Assembly: GCF_022201045.2 (NCBI RefSeq)
Contig: NC_068558.1
Span: 1,426,001 to 1,490,000 of the forward strand
Source of the DNA: Citrus sinensis
Lineage: Eukaryota; Streptophyta; Magnoliopsida; Sapindales; Rutaceae
Direction: 5' to 3'
Length of the DNA: 64,000 nucleotides
Positions 27,374 to 38,528 of this stretch are shown one piece after another (position 1 is the first letter of the stretch; each line of letters opens with the position of its first letter). The position numbers and the translations under genes were made by a program. The notes under the pieces were generated by a model, which saw only the letters and a program-made list of their open reading frames with translations, did not search any database and was not told the DNA's origin.

Positions 27374-30272
27374 CAATACCAAACTCGAAAAGAAAAATAA
27401 TGCTAATAATTTGGATTTTTTCGGGATTAAAATTTCTTATTTCCTCCCGCAAAATACTCTTTAATATTCGTGCGGACCGTGGACTATGGTAATTGGCCTC
27501 TTTCTCATTGGTCAAATTTGAAGTTTCGGATGTTTATAAATATCCATAATACGAAAAATTATAATTATCTTATTTATCTTATGCTTAGAGATGAAGAAAA
27601 TTCGTTATATCTAAAACCAAAAGATTGAGAGTCTCTTACATTGACATTAGCATTAACATTAGCCAGTATGCCTCGTTTAATTTCAAGCCTCATCAATAAG
27701 CCTCTGGCCGATTGAGGGGGGGGCAAAAAAAAAAAAAAGAAATTGAAAATAATGTATATGTAAAAATATAAAAGAACATGACACAGAAGCGATGTTGATC
27801 AGAAACGGAAGAGCGTCACTTGTTATGGCAGTCACATATCTATAATTGATACGGATGGATAATACAAAAGTGCGCCACGGTTTGGTCCCATGCTCTCTTC
27901 TCTCTAGGCAGTAGGCCTTCAGTAACCAAAGCTTCGCACATGCCCTGTCTTTCACACCTCGTCTCATCAAATTGCCCTCTTGGGTTCTTTTTAATTTCTA
28001 TTTCTATTTCGTATACTAATAATATTCTTTCAAGTTAATTAGAAGGGAGCATGAACACGCACATGGATTTCAAAGTCAAAAAAATATTAAATAAATAAAT
28101 AAAATAAGCAAAGTCAAAATACTGCTTACAACTTTGCAAGTTGCAGCACGCTGGAACTATATTAAAGAAAAGCAAGTTGTTTGAATGAAAACAAATTAAA
28201 GGAGAAGAAAGGGGAACTAAGAAACGTGAAGTGCAGGAAACTGAGTTATGGACTAGCTTAAATTTTGGACCACAGAGCGGAAGCCAATCCCACTGTTATA
28301 CATGATATAACAAAAGATTCGTCCTTTGTTTCTTTTGTGCGTGGTTGCTTTACAGCAATTACCTATGAAGTGTAGGGTATAGCCGTATAGGCAGCCAAAG
28401 ACAAAGGGGTTTGAAAGACAAAAAGATCGAAAGCTCTTGAATTCGGCTTGGAGGACTCCACCACAGCCGCGCGTAACAAGAGAACCAGCTAGTTACTCTT
28501 AGTGGGAACCAAATATGTACATATATATATATACGCACACTTTTCATTACACATGAAGAGAACAAATACAAAACATCAATTAAAAGTTCATCCAGCCATT
28601 GGGCCTTCGGCGGAGTGGTCAGGGCTGCTTCCCTCCAAGTTGAAGGACAACAGTTCGTACCCCCACAAATGTATTGTGGGGGTATTTTCTTCTTCAATTA
28701 AATTTGAATGAATGCAGTCTTCTCCCTTACTCAAGTGTGAGGAGTAGACATCCCTTGAATATTTGTGAGGGTTAAAATCTAGGCAGTGCTCCATTAGCAT
28801 TGATGTAATTTGGTCCCAGTAATAATCTGATTTGTAAATATCAGTTATAATCTCATGTAATATGAGTTGTAATTTGAGCAATAGTCTCATGTAATAAAAA
28901 AAAAAAACTAAAAGTTCATCCAGCCATACAATATAGAGTTTAATTTCTTTAGACCTAATTTGGCCATAAAGTGAGTTAAAATAGTACAATTTCTAAAAAT
29001 ATGTTGAGCTTTGAATTTTTGGAAAGTTTTCTTCACTTCTGAAATGTCGAAAATCACTTAAAAAATTTCTGCCAAAGTACCTTTCTTGTTGTTGATTAAC
29101 TCCATCACTTCACTATTATGGAGAGTAACTGAATATAAGAGACAGACCTTTTAAATATAATTTGATTCCACTACTAATGATGGAACCTGCTTCTTGTAAT
29201 TATCATACATAATATAATCATTAACTTTTAACACTTGAAATTCTGTTGGCTCATTTAATAATTTTAAAATGAAGAGGTTTGTATCATCTGTCTAATGATA
29301 ATTAATTAATGATTTCCATATCATTTTCTTTTCTTATTCTTATTGATTATGTTTAATTTTTTTTTATTTCATAAAACTCATTTACATGTGGAGTCATGGG
29401 TGTTTTTTTTTTTTTTTTTTCCTTTTCTTAATGGAGTTATTACAAGGTCTATATTGCCTCTCTTCCCTCTTAACAAGTTAGACTATTGGCAACCCTCAAA
29501 TATCCTCTTAAATTATCCTTTTCGATTAGACTTACTTTGATTCCAAAAATATCTTTTTAATTAACACTCCTAACTTATTATTATTTCGTTTTTTTAAAGT
29601 AGTTTTCTCACTCTTAAAATCATACTCTTCTATTTATTTCCTTTGCAGCATTCAATAAAAAGTTCTTTTATTTATATATTTATGAATGAGAATCATTCAA
29701 AACAGTTTCAAGTACAAAATAGTTAATCTGAAAATAAAAGAAATTATTTTAGATATATGAGAGGTCATATCCCAACTCAAAAAAATAATAATAATAATAA
29801 AGAGGGAGAGAAAGATGGATGATAATCAATTTGCCAAAAAAAAACTATATAATAAGTTTTGTGGGGTCTGAAGAGTTTGAAAAACATAATATTAATTAGT
29901 TTAATTAGATTTAAGTTGGTCATTGGATATAATTTTAATATAAGAGAGATTTTATTAAGATAACAAAAGGGCGCTAATAGCTTAGCTCAGCTCCACTCTA
30001 ATTTAAAATCTACATGCTGGGCCAGGGAAGGCCTCAGCCTAAAATGTTAAAGTACTCGAGCCCAATTGAACTTAAAAAGGGGCCTGAAATCCTTCACCAA
30101 AGCCCGGAAAAATCCAGTAGAAGCAATAGATATGACGTCGTGCGCAATTTACAGTATCGCCCATTTCGCTGTCTGCTGTTCAAATCATATATCTCCCGCG
30201 TGGCGCCAATTCCTGGGTTATAACAGACACGGCTCGCCAGTTTCTCTCCGATCCAAACACAAATCAAAAGAA
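27374..30272. other. Spacer between divergent WRKY and SPO11-2 genes
   Basis: Apart from the SINE at 28600-28908 this is AT-rich DNA with homopolymer runs (a G8 plus A13 tract near 27717-27739, T-runs near 29403-29422). The last 200 bases should contain the SPO11-2 promoter. I found no coding exon; the short reading frames lack any recognisable family. Confidence 0.6.
28600..28908 (+). mobile_element. SINE (tRNA-derived) with perfect 19-bp target duplication
   Basis: The element lies between two identical copies of TAAAAGTTCATCCAGCCAT (28581-28599 and 28909-28927). Its head holds an A-box-like GGCGGAGTGGTC (28609-28620) and a B-box-like AGTTCGTACCCC (28653-28664). It ends in an A-rich tail of 12 A followed by CTA. 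Length is about 309 bp with no coding capacity. The perfect target duplication suggests a fairly recent insertion. Confidence 0.88.
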
Positions 30273-30355
30273 ATGGAAGATTTGAGTAAATCGTCATTGA
30301 ATTTCTTTGCCGATCAACAACTTTGCTCTGCCGATATCCTATCTCCGCTTGAAGT

Positions 30356-30392
<37 letters not shown>

Positions 30393-32977
30393 TTCATATC
30401 GCTCTCTCCTTTCGGCTTCAAATGAATTTTCATTTTCTCTACAGGTTCGAGCGAGAATCGAAGTTTCAGTAATCAATTTTCTCAAGATCTTGAACTCTCC
30501 TGATCCCGCGATCTCTGATCTCCCTCTGGTAAAATATACACCATCTCTCTTTTTCTTTTAATTAAAAAAATGAAAAATAAATTAGCTTCCAATTTTGCAT
30601 TATGGTCTGATTTCATATTACTGTTGAAAATTCAAATTCAATAATTATTATTTTGTCTTTTAGAACTATTTTTCTCGGCATCCAAACAGAATATTTAGAT
30701 ACTTAAAATTGATGAATATTGAATTATCTCAAACTGTTGAAATGGACAGATCAATAGAAAGTCGAGTAACAGTCGTGTAAGTCAAGGACTGTTGACTGAT
30801 GTTTCGTGGATTTTTCTCTCTCACTCCTTTTGTACAAGGTCCTTGACGAAGTCAAATGCAGCTAAAGCCTTTGTTAGAGGTCTTATTCACAATCTTTTAT
30901 GCTTTCTTCTTGTTCAAAAGTTTCAAGATCAATGAGTTCCAACTCGACTCAACTGTCTTTTCATTATGTTGATAAGTTTGGAAGGTGATGGAGACGTGCT
31001 TTCAGATACTGTCTCAAGAAAAGCGAGTCACGCAGAGAGAACTCTTTTATAAGTTGTTATGTGATTCACCAGAATATTTCACTTCCCAGTTGCAAGTTAA
31101 CAGGACAATCCAAGGTCATTTTTCTGCAACCTCTAGTATCTTTGATAGACTGACTAAATTCATTGCTTATGATATTCATTTTTCTTTAATTGATAGAGGC
31201 CTTGGTTTTACTGTGGCATAGATGTTATAGCATTGCTTCACTGTAGCCGTTTCAGTCTTGGGATTGTGGCATCTAGTAGAGGACTTGTTGCTGGCCGATT
31301 GATGCTTCAGGCACATTATCTGCTCATTTTGTTTTCTTTCGATTGCTTTTCATATGTTGTCTTATATATGGTATCATTTGGATTGGTCAAACTCATTGCT
31401 TAGGTGCTCGACAATAGCAAGTTATTTGGTATTTTGGTGTTCTTCTTTCTGGTTCTCATCATCTAATGAGTGATGGAGTGAATCTTGTAGTACTTGCAAG
31501 CTATGGATGGTTAATTCACCCATGGAGATTGGAGCCTTCTTGACCTTTTCTTCAGCCGCGCCTATGTGAATAACTTGATGTGCAGTTTGATCATTTTAGC
31601 ATTACTAGGTCCTGCATATTGAAGTCCAATGAACCAATTTTTGTTATCAAATGTTATCATTATGTAAGATAGTTACCTACTCCTAGATTTATCCTGACAG
31701 TGCAATTAAGGCCTTGCTTTTCTCTGCATCTCAATGAATTGTGCTGGCTTATTTTTCACTTTTTGGCTTTGAAACATGTGGTAGGAGCCAAATCAGGAGG
31801 TCATTGATTGTTCTGCATGCGGGTCTTCTGGGTATTCTATTTCGGGAGACCTTAGCTTGTTAGAGAAGTTGGATTTGAAGACAGACGCAAGGTATATAAT
31901 TGTGGTAGAAAAGGTAATGTGTGTTTCGACTTCTTTTCTAGTTCTCTATCAACATTCAACGTCTTGTGATGGTTCCTCGTTTCCAGACAACACCAGCATT
32001 TGACACATGGGTGTTTGCAGCATGCAATATTCCAGCGGCTGACTGAGGATTTTGTGTTCAATCAGATTCCAAGTATTCTTATTACAGCAAAAGGATACCC
32101 AGATATTGCCACAAGGTAACTCTTGGTATTGTTTGCACCGCTAATCTGTATTCTCAACATTTGATGCATCTTGTTGGCCAGAAGACGACTAAAAATTTCA
32201 AAGAAACTACTAGTTTAACTCGATCTATTGCTTTGAGAGCCATGCAGGTTTCTTCTTCACCGATTGAACCGGGCTTTCCCTGACTTGCCAATTTTAGCTC
32301 TAGTCGACTGGTACGTATGTCCTTAATCAGTTGTCCCTGCAATACGTAATCTACTGGTGCAAGCTCATGACTCCCAGAATTTAATCTCTTTCAAGGAATC
32401 CAGCCGGACTAGCTATATTATGCACCTTCAAGTTCGGAAGCATAGGAATGGGAATGGAGGCATACAGATACGGTGCTTGCTTGCATATCATCCTGAAATG
32501 AAAATGTATTTTTCTCCTTGACTACTAAGGTATCTAATCAACAATAATAGTTTTGTACACTACAGCTTGCAATGTGAAGTGGTTGGGATTGCGGGGTGAT
32601 GATGTGCAGCTGATTCCTGAACAATCTTTGCTTCCATTGAAGCCGCGGGACCTGCAAATTGCTAGAAGCTTGATGTCCTCGGAAATCTTACAGGTAAAAT
32701 GCCCTATCCAGCACCTCAAATGTTTACCCTTTCTCATGTACTCAACTTCCTAGTCCCTACTTCTCGATGAGGTGGTGCTATCATTAATGACCTCATTTGT
32801 GCGAACTCAAAATCTTTACCGGGTGATCGACGGCTTTAACAGGAGAATTACAAAGAAGAATTATCGTTAATGGTTCACAATGGTCAGAGAGCGGAAGTTG
32901 AAGCTTTATACTTCCATGGATATGATTATTTGGGGAAGTACATAGCTAAGAAGATAGTTCAGGCTGATTATATCTAA
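30273..32977 (+). CDS. SPO11-2: Meiotic recombination protein SPO11-2
   Basis: Eleven exons: 30273-30353, 30445-30528, 30750-30879, 30977-31114, 31222-31310, 31785-31913, 32021-32115, 32248-32310, 32396-32472, 32566-32693, 32843-32977; 382 residues, close to the Arabidopsis SPO11-2 length. The 5Y-CAP part carries RVTQRELFYKLLCDSPEYF, in which Tyr123 is the expected DNA-cleaving tyrosine. The Toprim part has the metal-site glutamate in YIIVVEKHAIF and the acidic loop LALVDWNPAGLAIL. SPO11-2 pairs with SPO11-1 and the MTOPVIB subunit to make the double-strand breaks that start meiotic recombination. Intron 5 begins with GC rather than GT (CAG then GCACAT); no GT donor keeps the frame. An (ATC)12 run sits at the donor of intron 1. 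No break is seen, so the gene appears functional. Confidence 0.95.
30357..30392. repeat. (ATC)12 microsatellite at the SPO11-2 intron 1 donor
   Basis: Twelve ATC units begin three bases into intron 1, so the donor itself reads GTA followed by the repeat. Length changes would alter the start of the intron but not the coding sequence if splicing holds. Confidence 0.9.
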
Positions 32978-33623
32978 TAATACAAAGTGCGAGACCTAGT
33001 GCATTGTGGAATGGAATTCAGCATCATTACCCCCGTTGAGATTTTTATTCAATTTTCAACTTGTTTTGGGGAAGACCTCGTCTGGGCTCAACTGAAAGCA
33101 TAAAAGGAATTGAAAAGCGAACGCCAACCACCGAGTGCACACAGGCCAATCCACATGGCCACGAAGCGACGGAGATGTTCTAGATCCACGGTTATTATCA
33201 TTTAACGACTTCGATAGATATCAGAATGTGGCCCTTCATCATTATATCGTCTCATATAGCTACTTCAATCAATATTGGATTATAACCACGGATTGTCCTC
33301 AGAGATGTGGTTATAAATTATAATCTTTGATGAATTATGCAGGCAACACCAAGTAGAAAAGTAAAACGCTGTCAAATTATTTGATAGTGGAAACAGATTC
33401 CTAGAAAAGTTTTTTCCTTTTCCCTTACACAACAATTTATGTCATTGGATTCTATATTTGATCAAACAATAATATAGAACCCAAAAAAAAAATAATAATA
33501 ATTAAAACTTCCAACTAATTAACTACAACAAATTGAATAAGCTCATTATATGTAGATCTGCTCTAATCCAGCCTCTGCTGCAATATACAGCCGTTACATG
33601 ATCCTGAAATTCTACAAAAATTT
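32978..33623. other. Spacer between convergent SPO11-2 and G-patch genes
   Basis: The 3' flanks of both genes. No repeat or coding exon recognised. Confidence 0.6.
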
Positions 33624-36600
33624 TCAGCCTCTTCTTGAAGTGAGACTAACTCGATTCCTCTCCACCCTGAACTTCGTACTACCTTCTAGCTGCAATGATA
33701 ACTAAAAATGTCATAACCAACTCATATCTGCCAAAGAAAAATAAAATAAAATAAAATAAATTCATAGATCAGTGGGAAAATCCAGAAGCATCATCCATGA
33801 CAAAGGGATCATCATCCCACTGATCTTATCACCACTCATTACAATTCTATATCCATGTGTCCAGATATGATCCTCAATTTTGAACAAAGAGACAATGCTC
33901 CCAAATGGTTATAGCAAGACATCCATACCTTTCGCCTCAAGTAAGCAAGTGCATCTTTCTTTGAAGAGAAGTTGGATAAGACCGATGTTGAATGTTCATC
34001 AATAAGGACTTTCAGTTGTTTTAACTTTAATGATTCACCAGGTACCTGAAATAAGCAGTCAATTAGAAATGGAAAATAATGCAACCTATAGTGCTTCCAA
34101 TAAGTAATGACGCACCTGTAGAAGAAGCTTCTTACACAACTTCTTCACCTTCACTTTAGGTTCATCAATCTTTTGTATCTCCAAAGAGTCATCACGTTTT
34201 CGTTTTGCCGAGGCTCTAAAATCAGCAAATGGCTCATCAGCAGACTCCTCATCGTCACTATCATCAAAGGATGTCTTCTTCCCTTGATAGCGAACTCCAG
34301 CTATTTTTTTTGGCCGGTCCTTAATGCCAAGTCCTTGCTTTCCAGTTGTGGATTTATCCTAAAAAATTATATAACCAGAAGAAGGTGAGTCATTGAAACA
34401 GTGTGCATTAGGTTCATCTATACTGCCACATCAGTAAGTCTTCACAGCAATCTGATTGAACAGACGACTCTATTCAAGCAGCATTTTGGGAACACATAAA
34501 TTGATCAACTGAATATCTGTAACACCACACAACACTCGTCATTTGCTCCATTTTCAAAAGCATTGGTAGAAGAACATTTAAATTCCTTATAGCATGGTAT
34601 GTACAAGTCAGAGTGGAAAATGTGTCCTTTACATATAGACATTAATAATCAAGCAGATCGTATAATTTGCAAAGAAAGAACTTGGCATGGACGCATACCT
34701 GAACTAGGTTGTATAGATTCTCTTGGTCATCTTCATTAAATGCAGTCCTTTCATTAATCTTCTGAGCATCTCCAGTTTTGGTTGCTTTCTTTCTAGTACT
34801 GTTTGACCCAAGATAACCTCCCGAGACAAATCCACTTTTAAAACCCCACCATTCCAGAGAAACATCTTCAATTCTCATTCCTGTTACAACTGGCCAAGGT
34901 TATTCCAAACAACAAAAAATACACAAAAATAGAGATAATTTTCACTACTTAAGACATCTGATAAGAGCGGGCAAAATCATAACAAATATTACCACCCAAG
35001 TCTCATCTCATTTTCCTTATACAAGATTTATGAAAGGAGGAAGAAGAAGATTGGGCCGGGGGGGGGGTAGGGGGGGGGGAGAGGCTCCCTTCTTAGCTCT
35101 TTGTGCCTGCTTTAGCTTGTCGGAGGCCGTAACGTAAATCGCTTTCTTGAGCTTGCATACTATAGCCCCAATCATGGCTACTAATAAAATAAGACTAGAA
35201 ACCAAAATTACTCCAACTTCGTCGAGCCTTGTTAGGGATATGGCTTTCTAGCCTCTCTAGTGGTCAAATAGTGACTCGCACTCTTTCCTAATGAACTTAG
35301 GAAACAACGGGCACACCAGATAGTTTTAAAAATATCCAAACAAATCTAGCATAGTGGGACGAAGAACTTCTTGTTAGAACCTAACTAACAAATTCAACAC
35401 CAATAATAACATAACTGCTAACTACCCAAGGGTATTTATTACCTTCAGCACAAAAATCTTGACTTTCAGGTGCCTCCACAGGCTCCACCACGCCATCTAC
35501 ACTAGAATCTACCTCTGGCGGCTCCTCAACCTTTCTGACCTATGGAAGAGCTTCAAAAGTAAATAAGCTGAGACCAAAATCAACTAGAACATTGCAACAG
35601 CACATAACATACAATATAAGGAGAATTACTACACAAAATATCATCAAGAAGGAATCAAAAACAAATTACCAAATTTATATTCTCTATTGCTGTTTGCATA
35701 TTAAGAGTTCACATAATACGCAGAGAAACATAGAAGTTAATGTAATTGTAAATCGAGATTCTGAAAATTCTAGTCATAACTCTCTGTACAGAAACTACAT
35801 CAAAAAGAATTTTAATCATAGGAGTTCAGGCAAGTTTTGAACTTACAAGAATTCCTTCAAGATCCTTTGAAGAATATCCACGAACAAGCTTCCCTCTCTC
35901 TCTTTTCTTATATCTAAGAATAAGAAAAATAAACGGATAAACATAATTCTACTATACGTTGAAAAAAAAAAAAGGGCAATGCATAATTGAAAATACACAA
36001 ACACAAAGATTGCAATATAATTGCATCGACCTTCCTTGTGGTCTGGTAGCCTTGACAATTTGATCCTGAGAATCAATAGTCCCTTCAGTCCCAGTTTCTA
36101 CTGGTGGATCATCCTTATCAGCTGTTAAACACAAGGCCAACAGTTGTCAGGCTATACTTTTAAAGTACAATATCAAGTGCAAATGCATCTGCTTATTTCA
36201 TTATTTTTTACCTTCGTCATTAGTTTGTGTTGCTTGCTGCCATTGCCAACCAAATAAATAAAAAGAGGAAGGTCATAAGTTGAACATTTTATTGATCACA
36301 GCAGACAATCAGAAAATTAACATGAACTATACCACTTTCAATCTTTTCAGAATACTATCAAATTGTGCCGTATCAAATGCCCATGGATTCGGCTTGTCTA
36401 CACCAATGCCTGTGAAAATTAAAAGAAATAAAATTTACAAAAACATCAATACATAGTTTCTGCATGAAATTCAAGGAAAATTCATATAAATGCCAAGCTT
36501 CACTTGAGTCCAGGCAAAACGGAATATATATTTGTATCACGTAAAGCTACTATTTGATAACATTAAAAAATAAATAAATGAAGAAACAACAAGAGAAAGA

Positions 36601-36851
36601 GAAAAACCAGTAGTATCTTGTTTGTTTTTGACTCGAATGTATCCTTTGATTCCTTGCTTGTCTTTCCCTAAACCCTCTCCTTCTTCCCATCCCTGCACAA
36701 ATCCATCCCGTGATCAAAATAAACATATAACACGAACATAAGCATATATACATGCCAGCGCGAGAGAGACTACCATTTGTTTCATGAGTCGGAACGCAGC
36801 AGATTTCCTAGCGACGCCGACATAGCAGGGAGAGGCTTCTGGTACGGCCAT
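33624..36851 (-). CDS. G-patch domain-containing protein (D111/PINX1-like)
   Basis: Eleven exons on the minus strand: 36851-36774, 36692-36608, 36409-36333, 36236-36212, 36121-36031, 35913-35847, 35539-35443, 34880-34699, 34358-34116, 34045-33929, 33689-33624; 375 residues. It starts [22 protein letters not shown]-patch follows, [22 protein letters not shown], continuing into [15 protein letters not shown]. The rest is charged, with Lys/Arg-rich stretches ([20 protein letters not shown]) and an acidic patch ([11 protein letters not shown]). G-patches bind and stimulate DEAH RNA helicases; relatives act in ribosome biogenesis or splicing. The protein is probably nuclear or nucleolar. Exon 4 is a 25-nt micro-exon. 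The short last exon (22 codons) was found by frame and by similarity to the family's C-terminus, so it is a little less certain. Confidence 0.88.
35080..35330 (-). other. Possible mitochondrial DNA insertion (nad6-like) in an intron
   Basis: Inside intron 7 of the G-patch gene the minus strand encodes [16 protein letters not shown] (about 35157-35204), nearly identical to a transmembrane segment of plant mitochondrial NAD6. Sequence on both sides does not continue NAD6. The base composition of the surrounding 250 bases (less AT, with two runs of G near 35058-35080) differs from the intron. A rearranged NUMT is the simplest reading. Boundaries are guesses. Confidence 0.45.
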
Positions 36852-37708
36852 GTTTTGCTTTATTTTGCTTCTTCTTTGCTCGGCCGTCGATCCAGAGCCG
36901 TTTTCCGGCTTTAAGAATGGAGAAGTGAAGAGAGTTCGAGAAAATGAACTCGAAAAACCTAAGAGGAATGGAGGACTACCTGGACGTTCCTCAAGGGTTT
37001 TAGATTCCGTGGAGACGCGCTATCTCGCGGTTGAGATTTTGATCGGTTATGATTGGTGTATTTGTTTAAAAGTGGGTTAAGTGAATCCGACGGTGGTTAT
37101 TACTTTACATCTGTTCCGTATGATAGCGTACGGTGGGAGATTAATTTTCACCTGGAAGAGTGTTTCCACCTACCACAAAATGATACATGTTAAGAAAGCA
37201 TTTTTTTATGCCAAAATTTGTTCCAAAATTAAAAATTTCATTCTCAATTATACGACATTCGCCTGAAGTCAAGTAATAAAATTCAAATGAAATTTTGGTG
37301 TCTATTACCACTTTTTTTTTATAATTAAAATTACTAATTTTTTTTAAATGTGAAAAGATATAAAATATTATTTTGTTTTACAGAAACAATGTACATGCTT
37401 TTGCTTTTTTTTTTTCTCATTGAGTTCTATTCTCACCTAAATTTCCAAATAATGAATTTTCTAAAATAGAAAGTCATCTCAGTTTTTGTAAATTTACTTT
37501 TCTAAAATTCAAAAAATATGTAACCTCAATTTTCATAAATGTACTTCTCTCAAATTCAAAAAATATTTATAAAGTAAATGTTAAATATTGCTTGTGATAA
37601 CTTTGTTTGCCGTAAATTATTCCTTAAACATATTCGTGAAAATACCTCACTGATACGAGGTAGATATTGTTTTTAGTAGTGTAAATTTTTAATTGAATAT
37701 CTAAATAA

Positions 37709-38001
37709 GCCACTTGGTGAGAGCATAGTTTGATTCCTTAAAAACTCACTCTCCCTCGATTAAGAGTGATTGAGTGGAGCTCGTTGCAGTCTTTTTTTTT
37801 TGTAAAATGCAAGTGGAGCAGATAACCTTTAAATATTAGTGAGGGTAGACAATCTGAACAAGTGCTTCATAGATTTTAATGTATGTAAAATTGTAGTTCT
37901 AGTTTATGCAGTTGTAAATATTTAATGTAAGTGGTAGTTTTAATAGGTGCAATTGTAATTATATGATGAAATAACAATTGTAATTATAAAAAAGTAAAAT
38001 A
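37709..38001 (+). mobile_element. Diverged SINE, same family as the one at 28600
   Basis: A block at about 37811-37852 (CAAGTGGAGCAGATAACC, then AAATATTAGTGAGGGT) matches the body of the SINE at 28738-28772 (GTGTGAGGAGTAGACATC, then GAATATTTGTGAGGGT) in the same order. An imperfect 13-bp flanking repeat (37696-37708 and 38002-38014, 11 of 13) fits an aged target duplication. The promoter boxes are too decayed to assign. Confidence 0.45.
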
Positions 38002-38105
38002 AACATCTAAATTATGCTAAAAATATATAAATTTAGAACATCAATTGCACAAAAGTTTTCATTTTCTTTTATATGGATGCATATGAAATACAAGAAATCT
38101 GTGGT

Positions 38106-38216
38106 GCAACTGTGGTACCGTACCACAGTTATATCCAGTCGTTGGATGTCAGTGGACCCTATCAATTCAAGTGCATCCAATAGCTGAATGCAACTGTGAC
38201 ACGATACCACAGTTGT
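38106..38216. repeat. Foldback (imperfect inverted repeat with 43-bp arms)
   Basis: The left arm 38106-38148 and right arm 38174-38216 are inverted copies matching at about three quarters of positions, separated by 25 bases. The left arm also holds a near-palindrome, AACTGTGGTACCGTACCACA. It could be a small MITE core or a hairpin-forming element. Confidence 0.6.
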
Positions 38217-38443
38217 ACAATAGCCTGATCCATGAAATACATTAAATATGTACATATATTTGGCGAAAACTTTAGAAAATTGCAATTTGCAAAACAAAAT
38301 GGGTTGGGACCAAAACGGGCCAAAATGCGAAAGGAGAGAGGCGCTATATATGGGAAAATCACGGATACCTGTAAGGCTAAGCTAAGTCTAGAATCGTGCG
38401 GGGCATTGTGCTCGTGGGCGCTCTCTCTCTCTCTCTTTCTCTG

Positions 38444-38444
<1 letters not shown>

Positions 38445-38480
<36 letters not shown>
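38445..38480. repeat. (GTCT)9 microsatellite before DDA1
   Basis: Nine perfect tetranucleotide units, preceded by a CT run at about 38421-38441, lie 49-84 bases before the DDA1 start, probably in the 5' leader. This is likely polymorphic. Confidence 0.9.
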
Positions 38481-38528
38481 GGTGGTGGCTCTTGAAATTA
38501 GATTAGGGTGCATAAACCGGCATTTGCA

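Larger units (their letters stand above)
36852..38528. other. Spacer between divergent G-patch and DDA1 genes
   Basis: Holds a diverged SINE, a foldback at 38106-38216 and, just before DDA1, CT and TCTG microsatellites. An open frame at 36850-37080 on the plus strand runs antisense out of the G-patch start region and has no recognisable family. Confidence 0.6.

Noticed and set aside
36850..37080. Plus-strand frame [18 protein letters not shown]...
   Set aside because: It starts within the G-patch start codon on the opposite strand and matches no family; probably chance.
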